Shown piece by piece: positions 37,055 through 45,684 of a stretch of 64,000 nucleotides of DNA. Numbering within the stretch: position 1 is the stretch's first letter; each line of letters opens with the position of its first letter. Made by a program: the position numbers and the translations under genes. The stretch comes from Sporichthya brevicatena (GTDB lineage: Bacteria > Actinomycetota > Actinomycetes > Sporichthyales > Sporichthyaceae). The notes under the pieces were generated by a model. That model worked only from the letters and a program-made list of their open reading frames with translations, did no database searches and was not told the origin of the DNA. The stretch is from the NCBI RefSeq assembly GCF_039525035.1, contig NZ_BAAAHE010000044.1, positions 172,891 to 236,890 on the forward strand, given 5' to 3'.

Positions 37055-38665
37055 TCAGCCCGTGAGCGCGCGGTCGAGGATCGGGCCGACGTCGACGGAG
37101 CCGGGGAGCATGCCGTAGGTGTGACCACCCCCGCCGAGGCGGGAGGCGCAGAAGGCGTCGGCGACGGCGGGCGGGGCGTGGCGGACCAGGAGACTCCCCT
37201 GCAGCGCCAGGCACAGATCGGCGACGACGCGGCGGGCGGCGAATTCGGCGTCGCCCTCGGTCAGGCCGGCGAGGCGGGAGCGGGTCTCGGACAGGTGGGC
37301 GTCGAGGCGACGGTCCGCGCCGGCAGCGAGGTCGCACTCGGCGAGGAACGCCGGCAGGCACTCGGGCTCGCGGGTCAGGGCCCGCAGGACGTCGAGGGCG
37401 GCGACGTTGCCGGAGCCCTCCCAGATCGAGTTCAGCGGGGCGTCGCGGTAGATCCGCGGCAGGCCCGACTCCTCGATGTACCCGTTGCCGCCCAGGCACT
37501 CGAGCGCCTCGGCCGCGTGACCCGGCGCGCGCTTGCACACCCAGTACTTGGCCACCGCGGTCGCCAGGCGCCGGAAGGCGTTCGCGCCCTCCGCCCCGGC
37601 CGCACCCTCGTCGTACGAGCGGGCGACGCGCATCGCGAGCACCGTCGCCGCCTCGGACTCGACGGCGAGGTCCGCGAGCACGTTCCGCATCGCCGACTGC
37701 TCGACCAGCGGACGTCCGAAAGCCGAGCGGTGCCGCGCGTGGTGAACGGCCTGCGTCAGACCGGCGCGCATCGTCGCCGACGAGGAGATCAGGCAGTCGA
37801 GGCGGGTGTGGTTGACCATCTCGATGATCGTCGGGATCCCGCGGCCCTCGACGCCGACCATCCGGGCCGGGACGCGGTCGAACTCGACCTCCGAACTCGG
37901 CAGGCTCCGCGTCCCGAGCTTGTCCTTCAGCCGCTGCACGCGGAAGCCCGGGGCCGTGCGCTCGATGAAGAAGCACGAGACACCCGCAGCCGTCTGAGCG
38001 AGCGTCAGAAACGCGTCACAGCTGGGGTACGAGCAGAACCACTTGTGCCCGGTGATCTCCCACCAGCCGTCGCCGATCGGCTCCGCGCGGGTGGTGGACG
38101 CGCGCAGGTCGGACCCGCCCTGTTTCTCCGTCATCGCCATGCCCATGAGCGCGCCGTCGGCGTAGCTCGTGGACGTCAGACGGGGCTCCCACTCCGCGGC
38201 GATCTCCGGCTGCCGCCGCAACGCCGGCACGCCCGCGTACGTCATCGACACCGGGCACAGGACGCCCATGTCGAGTTCGATCCACATGCGCAGCAGCGCC
38301 GCGCGGACCACGTGGGCACCCGGACCCGGCGAACGCCACGGCAGGGACGTGATCTCGCGCTCGACGGCCTGCCCGAGCAGCCAGTGCCACGACGGGTCGA
38401 GCTCGACGGTGTCGACGCGGTTGCCGTAGCGGTCGTGCGTGTGCAGCACCGGCTCGTGGCGCTCCGCCCGCTCGGCGTGCTCCTGGGCCTCGGCGCTGCC
38501 CGCCGCCGCGCCCGCCGAGAGCAGCCGCTCGGTCCCCCACTCCCCGCCCTCGCGGGCGATCGCCTCGACCAAGGCCGGGTCGCCGGCGTAGAGGTTGTGC
38601 CCCACCAGCGGCGGGACCTGGTTGAGAACGTCGTGGGTGGAACGGGACCGGTCGAGCGTCGTCAC
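37055..38665 (-). CDS. AidB-type acyl-CoA dehydrogenase family flavoprotein
   Basis: 536 residues. The N-terminal NQVPPLVGHNLYAGDPALVE, the segment CPVSMTYAGVPALRR, GMAMTEKQGGSDLRASTTRA and RLKDKLGTRSLPSSEVEF match AidB, the E. coli adaptive-response flavoprotein that shields DNA from alkylation, more closely than ordinary acyl-CoA dehydrogenases. Substrate is uncertain; some AidB-like proteins act as isovaleryl-CoA dehydrogenases. GTG at 38665 has AGAGG upstream, and residues before it in the open frame are out-of-context Arg/Ser sequence. Confidence 0.88.
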   Translation of the reverse strand: MTTLDRSRSTHDVLNQVPPLVGHNLYAGDPALVEAIAREGGEWGTERLLSAGAAAGSAEAQEHAERAERHEPVLHTHDRYGNRVDTVELDPSWHWLLGQAVEREITSLPWRSPGPGAHVVRAALLRMWIELDMGVLCPVSMTYAGVPALRRQPEIAAEWEPRLTSTSYADGALMGMAMTEKQGGSDLRASTTRAEPIGDGWWEITGHKWFCSYPSCDAFLTLAQTAAGVSCFFIERTAPGFRVQRLKDKLGTRSLPSSEVEFDRVPARMVGVEGRGIPTIIEMVNHTRLDCLISSSATMRAGLTQAVHHARHRSAFGRPLVEQSAMRNVLADLAVESEAATVLAMRVARSYDEGAAGAEGANAFRRLATAVAKYWVCKRAPGHAAEALECLGGNGYIEESGLPRIYRDAPLNSIWEGSGNVAALDVLRALTREPECLPAFLAECDLAAGADRRLDAHLSETRSRLAGLTEGDAEFAARRVVADLCLALQGSLLVRHAPPAVADAFCASRLGGGGHTYGMLPGSVDVGPILDRALTG

Positions 38666-38705
38666 GGCGAGCCTCTCGGGTCGGGAGAGCGTACTCGCCG
38701 GTAAC

Positions 38706-39020
38706 TTAGCTCGCGTCCTCGGCGGTGTCCACGAGATCGGCCCAGTCGTCGTTCTTCTCCAGGAAACGCCGCACGTAGGGGCAGGTCGCGCGGATGCGCA
38801 GCCCGTCCTCCCGCGTCGTGTCCAGCGCCGCGCGGACGAGGACGCCCGCGAGTCCCTGCCCGGAGAACGCGTCGTCGACCTCGGTGTGGACGAACGTCCG
38901 GTGGCCGGTCTCCTCGGTGTACTCGGCCACGCCGGCAAGCTTGCCGTCGACGTGGATCTCGAACCGCCCCTCCTGCGGGGCGTTGCGAACGGTGACGTCC
39001 GGGCTGCTCTGCTCGCTCAT
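38706..39020 (-). CDS. small GNAT-type N-acetyltransferase
   Basis: 104 residues, short GCN5-related fold of the N-acetyltransferase CG (YjdJ-like) type: RFEIHVDGKLAGVAEYTEE, HTEVDDAFSGQGLAGVLVRA with the acetyl-CoA pyrophosphate loop GQGLAG, and ATCPYVRRFLEKN at the end. Substrate unknown. Divergent from the pirin gene with 42 bases between starts. A GTG three bases earlier is also possible. Confidence 0.87.
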   Translation of the reverse strand: MSEQSSPDVTVRNAPQEGRFEIHVDGKLAGVAEYTEETGHRTFVHTEVDDAFSGQGLAGVLVRAALDTTREDGLRIRATCPYVRRFLEKNDDWADLVDTAEDAS

Positions 39021-39050
39021 CACCGCAGGCTACCCACGCCTCGCGCGGGC

Positions 39051-39056
39051 TACGCT
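39051..39056 (+). promoter_or_regulatory. putative -10 box, leaderless pirin gene
   Basis: TACGCT fits TANNNT and ends 6 bases before the ATG at 39063, with no Shine-Dalgarno sequence. Confidence 0.45.
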
Positions 39057-39062
39057 GCGGCG

Positions 39063-39992
39063 ATGACTGAACCTGTCGTACTGGGCCAGCGCGAGGTGCC
39101 GCTCGGCGGACCGCGCGACATGACGGTGCGACGGGCCCTCCCCCAGCGGTCGCGGTCGCTGATCGGTGCCTGGTGCTTCGTCGACCACTACGGACCCGAC
39201 GACGTCGCGGTCACCGGCGGCATGGTGCTGCCGGGCCATCCGCACACCGGGCTGCAGACCGTCTCCTGGCTGTTCGCCGGCGAACTCGAGCACCGCGACA
39301 CCTCCGGCGCCCACCAGGTCGTCCGCCCCGGGGAGGTCAACCTCATGACGGCGGGCTCCGGCATCGCCCACTCGGAGTTCTCGACGCCGAACACCTCGTT
39401 GCTGCACGGCGCCCAGTTGTGGGTGGCACTGCCTGAGTCCCATCGCAACACCGAGCGCCGACTCGACCACTACGCCCCGACGCCGTTCGACGTCGACGGC
39501 GCGCGCGTCAACGTCTTCCTCGGCGCGCTGTTCGGGACCAGCTCGCCGGTGCCCACGTTCACGGCTCTCACCGGCGCCGAGGTCGTCCTGCCGGCCGGCG
39601 CGACGCTGGAGATCCCCGTCCCGCGCACGCACGAGCACGGCCTGCTCTGCGACACCGGCACCGTCACCGCGGAGGCGCCGGGTGGGACCGTCACGGCGAC
39701 GCGCGGCGAGATCGCCTTCGTGCCCACGGGCGCCGACGGGATCCGCGTCCGCGCCGGCAACGTGCCCACCCGGTTCCTGGTCCTCGGCGGCGAGCCGTTC
39801 GGGGAGCAGATCGTGATGTGGTGGAACTTCGTCGGCCGCAGCCACGAGGAGATCGTCGAGTTCCGTGAGGAGTGGCAGCGCCAGCACGCCCACCCGACGG
39901 ACGACGGCCGGTTCGGCCGTTTCCCCGCCGCGTGGACGCACACGCTCCCCGCCCCGGAGTTGCCGAACGTGCGGATGCGCCTCCGCGGCTGA
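39063..39992 (+). CDS. pirin family bicupin protein
   Basis: 309 residues. The N-terminal cupin carries the metal ligands HPHTGLQTVSWLFAGELEHRD (shown here as HPHTG and ELEHRD: three His and one Glu) and MTAGSGIAHSE. Some pirins are quercetin dioxygenases; others are regulators or oxidative-stress proteins. The C-terminal cupin ends with VMWWNFVGRSHEEIVEFRE, typical of the family. Exact role here unknown. Followed by the MoxR gene after 49 bases. Confidence 0.92.
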   Translation: MTEPVVLGQREVPLGGPRDMTVRRALPQRSRSLIGAWCFVDHYGPDDVAVTGGMVLPGHPHTGLQTVSWLFAGELEHRDTSGAHQVVRPGEVNLMTAGSGIAHSEFSTPNTSLLHGAQLWVALPESHRNTERRLDHYAPTPFDVDGARVNVFLGALFGTSSPVPTFTALTGAEVVLPAGATLEIPVPRTHEHGLLCDTGTVTAEAPGGTVTATRGEIAFVPTGADGIRVRAGNVPTRFLVLGGEPFGEQIVMWWNFVGRSHEEIVEFREEWQRQHAHPTDDGRFGRFPAAWTHTLPAPELPNVRMRLRG

Positions 39993-40041
39993 CGTCGTTG
40001 GGTACCGTGCGGACAGCCCCGCTGCCCGAGAAGGAGAACGT

Positions 40042-40905
40042 GTGATCGACCAGTCCCGCCGGGATGCGATCGCGGCCAAGGTGGTCGGACGCACGCGCGA
40101 ACTCGACCTCGTGCTCGCCGCCGTGAGCGCCGGCCGCGACATCCTGCTCGAAGGCCCGCCCGGCACGGGCAAGTCGACGCTGTTGCGGGCGATCACCGCG
40201 AACTGGGGCGTTCCGTTCGTCCTGGTCGAGGGCAACGCCGAGCTCACCGCGGCCCGCCTGGTCGGCCACCACAACCCGGCGCGGGTCCTCAAGGAGGACT
40301 ACAGCGCGGACAACTTCGTCGCCGGTCCGCTGCTCGAAGCCATGCAGGGCGGCGGCTTCCTCTACATCGAGGAGTTCAACCGGGCTCCCGAGGACACGGT
40401 GAACGTCCTCCTCGCCGCCATGGCGGAACGTCAGATCGCCGTCCCGCGCGTGGGTCTGATCACCGCCAAGGACACCTTCCGCGTCGTCGCCTCGATGAAC
40501 CCGTACGACTCGGTCGGCACCGCCCGGATCTCCGACTCGGTCTACGACCGCTGGTGCCGCCTCGCGGTCGGCTACCAGGACGCCGCCGAGGAGGAGGCGA
40601 TCGTCGCCACCCGCACCGGGTGCACCGACGACCGCCTCGTTGCCGACGCCGTCGCGATCACGCGCGCCACCCGCGGGCACAAGGAACTGCGGCGCGGGTC
40701 GTCCGTGCGCGGGGCGATCGACCTGACCGCGATCGCGTCCGAACTCACCGGCCTGGCCACCGGCACCGACGCCGAGGAGGCGCATCGCAACCGCGTCCTC
40801 GACGCCGCGTTGCTCGCGCTGTCCGCCCGTATCTCGCTCGACGAGGCCAGCGACCGTACCCCCGAGGACGTCATCCGGGACATCTGGGAGCGCCATTTTT
40901 TCTGA
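40042..40905 (+). CDS. MoxR-type AAA+ ATPase
   Basis: 287 residues from a GTG start with AAGGAG 6 bases upstream. Walker A GPPGTGKS at 38-45, Walker B/ Glu segment FLYIEEFNRAPED, sensor and arginine finger regions in ASMNPYDSVGTARISDSVYDR. MoxR ATPases act as chaperones that activate partner proteins, usually with a VWA-domain protein encoded next to them, as here. The gene ends CAT TTT TTC TGA; the Ts form a canonical -1 slippery heptamer and the downstream VWA frame continues exactly in the -1 frame. Confidence 0.93.
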   Translation: MIDQSRRDAIAAKVVGRTRELDLVLAAVSAGRDILLEGPPGTGKSTLLRAITANWGVPFVLVEGNAELTAARLVGHHNPARVLKEDYSADNFVAGPLLEAMQGGGFLYIEEFNRAPEDTVNVLLAAMAERQIAVPRVGLITAKDTFRVVASMNPYDSVGTARISDSVYDRWCRLAVGYQDAAEEEAIVATRTGCTDDRLVADAVAITRATRGHKELRRGSSVRGAIDLTAIASELTGLATGTDAEEAHRNRVLDAALLALSARISLDEASDRTPEDVIRDIWERHFF

Positions 40906-40925
40906 GGGCCCGGCGCAGCCCGGGC
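40896..40925 (+). promoter_or_regulatory. candidate -1 ribosomal frameshift signal at the MoxR/VWA junction
   Basis: T TTT TTC at 40896-40902 (zero-frame codons TTT TTC), immediately followed by the MoxR stop TGA, a 5-base spacer and a 6-bp GC hairpin (40908-40913 with 40920-40925, loop CGCAGC). A purine run GGGAG lies 5 bases upstream of the heptamer. Slippage by -1 would read CTG AGG and join MoxR to the VWA protein. A six-T run is striking in DNA this GC-rich. Confidence 0.45.
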
Positions 40926-41933
40926 GGTAACAGCGTTCTCCTCGACGACCCCGACGGCTTCCCCTCCGACAACCCGCTGCGGGAAGGGCTCGCACCGTTG
41001 CGGCGTCGGCCCAAGAAGCTGACGGAGATGCCGTCGCTGTTCGGCGGCGGTGGGCCGCCGTTGGTGCTCGACCTCGGCGCGGACCGCGACGCCGAGACCG
41101 GCGGCCCTCCCCCGCCGGGGTCGCAGCGCACCGTCGTCACCGCGCAGGCGGGTTCCTGGCGGGATGTCGGCGACCTGCTCGAGGAACGGGAGCCGGACCC
41201 GGAGATCGATCGGATGGCCCGTCAGATCTCGCGCAACCTGGCGCTGCGCCGGACCTGGCGGGACGCCGACGTGGCCGCGGGCTCGGGCCGGCCGATCTCG
41301 GTGCCGTACCACTACCGCTCCGACGAGATCGACCTCGACCGAACGCTGGAGGTCCTCACCGAGCGCCCCGTGCCCGAGGACACGGACATCATCGTGCGCG
41401 AGTCGGTGCGCCGCAGCATCGACGTCGTGCTCATGGTCGACGTCTCCGGGTCGATGCGCGGCGAGAAGGTGCGGGTGGCCGCCGCGACCGTCGCCGCCCT
41501 GTCCAGCGCCCTCTCCGGCCCGGGCGCCGGGCACCGCCTCGCCCTCGTCGGGTTCTGGTCGGACGCCGCACTCCTGGAGCCGCTGACCGGCAACACCTCC
41601 CCCGTCGTCCTGCTCGACCGCCTGCTGCGGATCCCCGCGCGCGGACTGACGAACGTCCACTTCGCCCTCACCGTCGGCGACGCGGTGCTGAAGACCTCGG
41701 GCGCCCGCCGGCAGGTCGGCGTGCTGCTCACCGACGCCGTGCACAACGCCGGGCCCGACCCACGGGACGTCGCCCGCCGGTTCCGGGAACTGCACGTCCT
41801 GCTGCAGACCGACGGCGAGCACGACCGCGACCTCGGCCGGGACATCGCCAAGCTCGGCAAGGGCATGACCGCCCCGATCCGGACCCATCGCGACGTCGCC
41901 CCGGCTCTGAACCGGGTACTGGGCCGGGGCTGA
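40902..41933 (+). CDS. VWA-domain partner of the MoxR ATPase (start unresolved)
   Basis: About 343 residues if counted from the CTG at 40902. C-terminal von Willebrand factor A domain from about residue 165 with the MIDAS motif DVSGSM, followed by FWSDAALLEPL and LTNVHFALTVGD. Codon bias is fully coding from directly after the MoxR stop, yet no ATG or GTG occurs there: options are a CTG at 40902 overlapping the stop (CTGA), a TTG at 40998 with AAGGG upstream, an ATG at 41028, or expression as a -1 frameshift product of the MoxR gene. Such VWA proteins bind metal and cooperate with MoxR in assembling or activating another complex. Confidence 0.85.
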   Translation: MRARRSPGGNSVLLDDPDGFPSDNPLREGLAPLRRRPKKLTEMPSLFGGGGPPLVLDLGADRDAETGGPPPPGSQRTVVTAQAGSWRDVGDLLEEREPDPEIDRMARQISRNLALRRTWRDADVAAGSGRPISVPYHYRSDEIDLDRTLEVLTERPVPEDTDIIVRESVRRSIDVVLMVDVSGSMRGEKVRVAAATVAALSSALSGPGAGHRLALVGFWSDAALLEPLTGNTSPVVLLDRLLRIPARGLTNVHFALTVGDAVLKTSGARRQVGVLLTDAVHNAGPDPRDVARRFRELHVLLQTDGEHDRDLGRDIAKLGKGMTAPIRTHRDVAPALNRVLGRG

Positions 41934-41944
41934 CGCGGCGTCGG

Positions 41945-43027
41945 TCAGAGCGCGTGCATGAGCTCCACGAGCCGCGGCAGCTGACCGCCGAGGACGCGGG
42001 CGGTCTCCTCAGGCGCGTAGGTGGTGCCGGTGACGTCGCCGAGGACGATGTGCTCCAGCCCCACCTCCGCGTACGGCTTGAGCCGGGCGGCGATCTCGTC
42101 GGCGTTGCCGAACCAGGCGAGTTCCTCGACGAGCTCGACCGGGATGCGCTTGGCCGTCTCGCGCAGGGCCTTCGGGTCCAGCTCGTGCGGAATCAGGTCG
42201 ATCTGGCCACGGCAGTTCGGACCGCCGGGGTGCTCGACGCCGTAGCGGTCCCACACGTACGCCGGCAGGTAGTACGCGATCAGCTTGACGACCGGCACGT
42301 CCTCCAGCACACCGAGCACGGAGTCCCGGGAGTCACCGAAGATGACGGCCGGGACCATCGACGCCGTCGGTGCCGGGCGGCCGGCGCGCTCGGCGGCCTC
42401 GCGCACCGCCTGATACTGCGCCGCGTACTCCTCCGGCGGGCTGGGCAACGGCAGCCAGCCGTCGGCGTAACGGCCCGTCAGCTCCAGCATCCGCGGCATC
42501 TTCGCCGCGACCCAGACCTCGGGCACGCCCTTCGGACCCGAGCGGTCCAGACCGATGCGACCCGAACCGCTCGGCATGTTGCCGGTGTCGAGCAGCGAGC
42601 GGATGTCGCGCAGCGCCGCCTCGAGCCGGTCGACCGGACGCTTGTAGTCGTAGCCGTAGGGCACGAGCGACTCGGCCTCACCCGAGCCCAGACCGAGGAC
42701 GAACCCGCCCCGGCAGGCGTCGTTCACGGTCAGGGCGGCGCGGGCCAGGTCCGGCCCGGCACGGCGGACGGCGTCGGTGACGGACAGCCCGAAGCGCAGG
42801 TCCGTGCCACCGCCGAGGGCGGCCGCCACGCAGAACGGGTCGAGGAACGCGTCCGGGTCGGGCAGCGCGGAGGCGGCCGGGAACTCGGACCACAGGGCCG
42901 GGTGGGTCAGGCCCATCATGTGGTCGAGCACCCAGACGTCGTCGACCCCGAGCGCCTCTGCGCCGCGGAGGGCCATCTCGTTGAGCGCGATCGAGTGGAC
43001 GGTCGGCAGCAGCAGTCCGAGCTTCAC
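41945..43027 (-). CDS. LLM-class flavin/F420-dependent oxidoreductase
   Basis: 360 residues, luciferase-like monooxygenase fold: VWVLDHMMGL near residues 32-40, [33 protein letters not shown] and RYADGWLPLPSPPEEY. Members use FMN or coenzyme F420 to oxidise or reduce small organic substrates; the substrate is not predictable. GTG start overlaps the upstream stop by 4 bases (GTGA). Last gene of a three-gene operon with the PEP-mobile-domain protein and the CrtC/lipocalin-like protein. Confidence 0.88.
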   Translation of the reverse strand: MKLGLLLPTVHSIALNEMALRGAEALGVDDVWVLDHMMGLTHPALWSEFPAASALPDPDAFLDPFCVAAALGGGTDLRFGLSVTDAVRRAGPDLARAALTVNDACRGGFVLGLGSGEAESLVPYGYDYKRPVDRLEAALRDIRSLLDTGNMPSGSGRIGLDRSGPKGVPEVWVAAKMPRMLELTGRYADGWLPLPSPPEEYAAQYQAVREAAERAGRPAPTASMVPAVIFGDSRDSVLGVLEDVPVVKLIAYYLPAYVWDRYGVEHPGGPNCRGQIDLIPHELDPKALRETAKRIPVELVEELAWFGNADEIAARLKPYAEVGLEHIVLGDVTGTTYAPEETARVLGGQLPRLVELMHAL

Positions 43028-44613
43028 GAAGTTCTCCCGAGGAGTTCGACGGTGCCGGCGTTCCCGTCGACGCGGATGCGATCGCCGGTACGCAGGGTGT
43101 GCATGGCCGTGCGGGTGTTGACCACGCACGGGATTCCGAGCTCGCGGGCGACGACCGCGGTGTGGCTCATCAGGCCGCCGATGTCGGAGACCAGGCCGCC
43201 GGACAGGAACATCAGCGACGCCCACGCCGGGTCGGTGTGACGGGCAATCAGGATGTCGCCGTCCTCGATGTCGGCCCCGGCGGGGTCCTCGAGGACGAGC
43301 GCTCGACCCTCGACCACACCGGGGCTCGCGCCGATGCCGGTGATGGTGCCCGCCGTCGCCTCTGGCGCCGGGGCCGGCTCGGGCTCCCCCACCCAGAACT
43401 CGGGCAGGTCGAGCGTGCGGTACTTCTCGTACGCCGCCCGACGCTCGGCGACCAGCTCCATGGCGTGCGCCGGCCAGCCGGTCCGCAGCTCGTCGAGGGT
43501 GAAGAAGAAGATGTCCTCGCGGTCGAGCAGGCGGCCGTCCGCGACGGCCAGCTCACCGAGCCGACGGGCCGCCATGCGGGTCACGTCAACGCCCTGCAGG
43601 AACGCCACCTTGCCGACGCCGCGCAGGGGCAGGTACGTGCCGGCGAGCTTCAGCGCGGTGCGGGCCAGCGGCTTGCGCGCGGCCGACGTCGCGGCCAGCA
43701 GCTTCGCCTCCAACTCGTGCCGCCGCCGCTGCTGGGCCGCTTCGACGGCCTCGGGGTTCTCGGACTCCGGCTGCGCCGCGTAGGCCTCGACCAGCTTGTG
43801 CACCGGCGTCGGGTTCTCACGCCACGTCGTGATCGAGATGTCGCCCTCGCGCGGGCCGTGGTAGCCGTAGTCCGCGACGAACCGCTCGACCGGCAGTCGG
43901 CCGCGCGAGCACGCCCACAGGTCGCGCACCATCGCCGTCTCCTCGTGCCCGCCGTGTCCTCCGGCGAGGTCCTGCGGCGTGAGGTCGGTGCCGGCGCAGA
44001 TCTTGGCGAGCAGGTCGTACACCGGCTGCACCGCGCCGAGCGTGAGCACCGTGTGGTGGTAGATGACCTGCCGGAACTCGTCCGCGCCGGTGATCAGCAG
44101 CGCCCGGGCCCCGGCCTCGTCGAGACCGTCGACGCGCGCGACCGCGTCGGACCACACGCCCTGCATGCGGGTCCGGCTGGCGCGGATCGCCTTCGGGCCA
44201 CGCACCCACGGGACGCCGGCCCGGACCGCGACGCGCGGGTAGTACCGCCGCTGCGGCCGTGAGACGTAGTCCGGCGGGACGAACGTGAAGATCTGACGTG
44301 CCATCGCATCGCCGCTGGTGCCGGGGATCCGGTCGGCCCAGGCGCAGAGGATGTCCAACTGCAGCGCGATCCGGCCGTAGAACGCGGAGAACAGCCGGTC
44401 CTCCGACGCCGTCGGCACGGCGGTCTCGTCCCGGTTCAGCGCACCCAGGGTGTGGAACGCGCGGCGCAGGCCCTCCTCACCGGCGGGGCCCCAGATCGAC
44501 CAGCCCAGCGGCGTCTGCACACCGGGCACCGCCTCACCGACGTTGGTCGTCGTCCAGGACGAACCCGGCCGCGACCGACCGTGGAGCGGGTCCTCGACTC
44601 GCGGGCTCGTCAT
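43024..44613 (-). CDS. PEP-utilising mobile-domain protein lacking an ATP-grasp domain
   Basis: 529 residues. The C-terminal domain (about 440-529) is the swivelling phosphohistidine domain of PEP synthase, PPDK and rifampin phosphotransferase, with His484 in GGLMSHTAVVAREL. Residues 1-430 resemble the helical substrate-binding region of rifampin phosphotransferase (NVGEAVPGVQTPLGWSIWGP, RRYYPRVAVRAGVPW). The N-terminal ATP-grasp domain that would phosphorylate the His is missing, and no separate ATP-grasp gene lies nearby. It might use a kinase in trans or another phosphoryl donor. ATG overlaps the upstream stop (ATGA), so this is the middle gene of the operon. Confidence 0.85.
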   Translation of the reverse strand: MTSPRVEDPLHGRSRPGSSWTTTNVGEAVPGVQTPLGWSIWGPAGEEGLRRAFHTLGALNRDETAVPTASEDRLFSAFYGRIALQLDILCAWADRIPGTSGDAMARQIFTFVPPDYVSRPQRRYYPRVAVRAGVPWVRGPKAIRASRTRMQGVWSDAVARVDGLDEAGARALLITGADEFRQVIYHHTVLTLGAVQPVYDLLAKICAGTDLTPQDLAGGHGGHEETAMVRDLWACSRGRLPVERFVADYGYHGPREGDISITTWRENPTPVHKLVEAYAAQPESENPEAVEAAQQRRRHELEAKLLAATSAARKPLARTALKLAGTYLPLRGVGKVAFLQGVDVTRMAARRLGELAVADGRLLDREDIFFFTLDELRTGWPAHAMELVAERRAAYEKYRTLDLPEFWVGEPEPAPAPEATAGTITGIGASPGVVEGRALVLEDPAGADIEDGDILIARHTDPAWASLMFLSGGLVSDIGGLMSHTAVVARELGIPCVVNTRTAMHTLRTGDRIRVDGNAGTVELLGRTS

Positions 44614-45608
44614 CGGGCGGCGCCCAGGTTCTCGCGCTGGTGACGGCGGATCACGTTGATGTCGAACCAGTCCTGGTTCTCGCCCCACCCGTGCTCGCCG
44701 TCGATCTCCCACTCGGCCAGGCACCACTGCATGTGCCAGAGGCTGTGCCACTTCAGGCAGTTGCGGACGCGCGAGACGGCACGCATCTCGCGACCGTGCT
44801 CGTCCTCCAGGAGCAGCTCGACGCGCCGCGGACGGCCGTCCGGCTCCCGCTCCAGCACGACGCGCCGGCCACCGGTGATCTGCCCGAGCTTGCCGTCCTG
44901 GACGAAGTGGCCGTAGCCGATGCGGTCGACCGAACTCGCGGTGACCGGGGCGGTCGGGTCGGGCCGCGCCGAGGTGACCGCGAACGACGTCCGCTCCGAC
45001 GCCCAGCCGTAGTCGAATCCGCCGCCGGACTGGTTGCGCGCCGGGCCCGGACGCAGGCCGCGCGAGTGGTCACGGAACGCGTGGCAGTCGACCGGGATCG
45101 TCTCGCCGCGCAGGGTGATCGTGCCGGTGACCGAGCCGAGCTGCTCGTAGTGCACCGAGCCCCAGACCTCGAAGCCGTCGGCGTCGCTGTTCGAGTAGTG
45201 CAGGTTCGGCGGGTGGTACGCGCCCTCCCACAGCAGGTCGAGCTGCATCTCGTCGCCGGCGTAGCCGAGCTTGTACCGCTTGAGCGGTTCGAGCAGCTCG
45301 CAGCTCATCCCGTTGCCCAGCCGGAAGTTGAACATGTCCGTGTCCGGCGCCATCGGGTTGAAGTGGTACCACTCCGAGAACAGGCAGTTGTGGGTCTCCG
45401 TGCCGACCGCGTCCCACAGCGCGACCCCGGCGGAGGTCAGCTTCATGTTGGGCCGGTGCCAGACGTAGAAGTACCCGTTGATGTCCAGCTCGGGGACCAT
45501 GAAGGTGAACAGGCCGGACTCGTTCCAGAACGGGTCCTCCGGGCGCGGATGGTGCGCCCAGGAGTCGTCCTCGGGAACGATCTCGCGGGTGCGGTCGGCA
45601 GTGGTCAT
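44610..45608 (-). CDS. lipocalin/CrtC-like protein of unknown function (DUF7064/7065 type)
   Basis: 332 residues. Two repeated beta-rich halves: FWNESGLFTFMVPELDINGY and LTLRGETIPVDCHAFRDHSRG (VDCHAFRDHSRGLRPG is characteristic), then FDYGWASERTSFAV, and the C-terminal LWHMQWCLAEWEIDGEHGWG. This resembles the hydroxyneurosporene synthase/CrtC/AttH fold of proteins acting on isoprenoids or lipids. Family number is from memory. First gene of the operon, 76 bases from the divergent TetR gene. Aromatic-rich composition suggests a hydrophobic pocket. Confidence 0.75.
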   Translation of the reverse strand: MTTADRTREIVPEDDSWAHHPRPEDPFWNESGLFTFMVPELDINGYFYVWHRPNMKLTSAGVALWDAVGTETHNCLFSEWYHFNPMAPDTDMFNFRLGNGMSCELLEPLKRYKLGYAGDEMQLDLLWEGAYHPPNLHYSNSDADGFEVWGSVHYEQLGSVTGTITLRGETIPVDCHAFRDHSRGLRPGPARNQSGGGFDYGWASERTSFAVTSARPDPTAPVTASSVDRIGYGHFVQDGKLGQITGGRRVVLEREPDGRPRRVELLLEDEHGREMRAVSRVRNCLKWHSLWHMQWCLAEWEIDGEHGWGENQDWFDINVIRRHQRENLGAAR

Positions 45609-45634
45609 GTCGCGGGCACCGAGTCTTTCTGCGG

Positions 45635-45661
45635 GATTTATTTACGCTGTATCAATAAATC
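45635..45661. promoter_or_regulatory. AT-rich inverted repeat, likely TetR operator
   Basis: GATTTATT (45635-45642) pairs with AATAAATC (45654-45661) across 11 bases, in the 76-base divergent gap between the lipocalin-like gene and the TetR gene. The site also carries TTGATA and TAAATA-like promoter hexamers for the operon. Placement is ideal for the adjacent repressor to control both directions. Confidence 0.65.
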
Positions 45662-45684
45662 TGTTCGTACCGTAGGCTCGGAGT

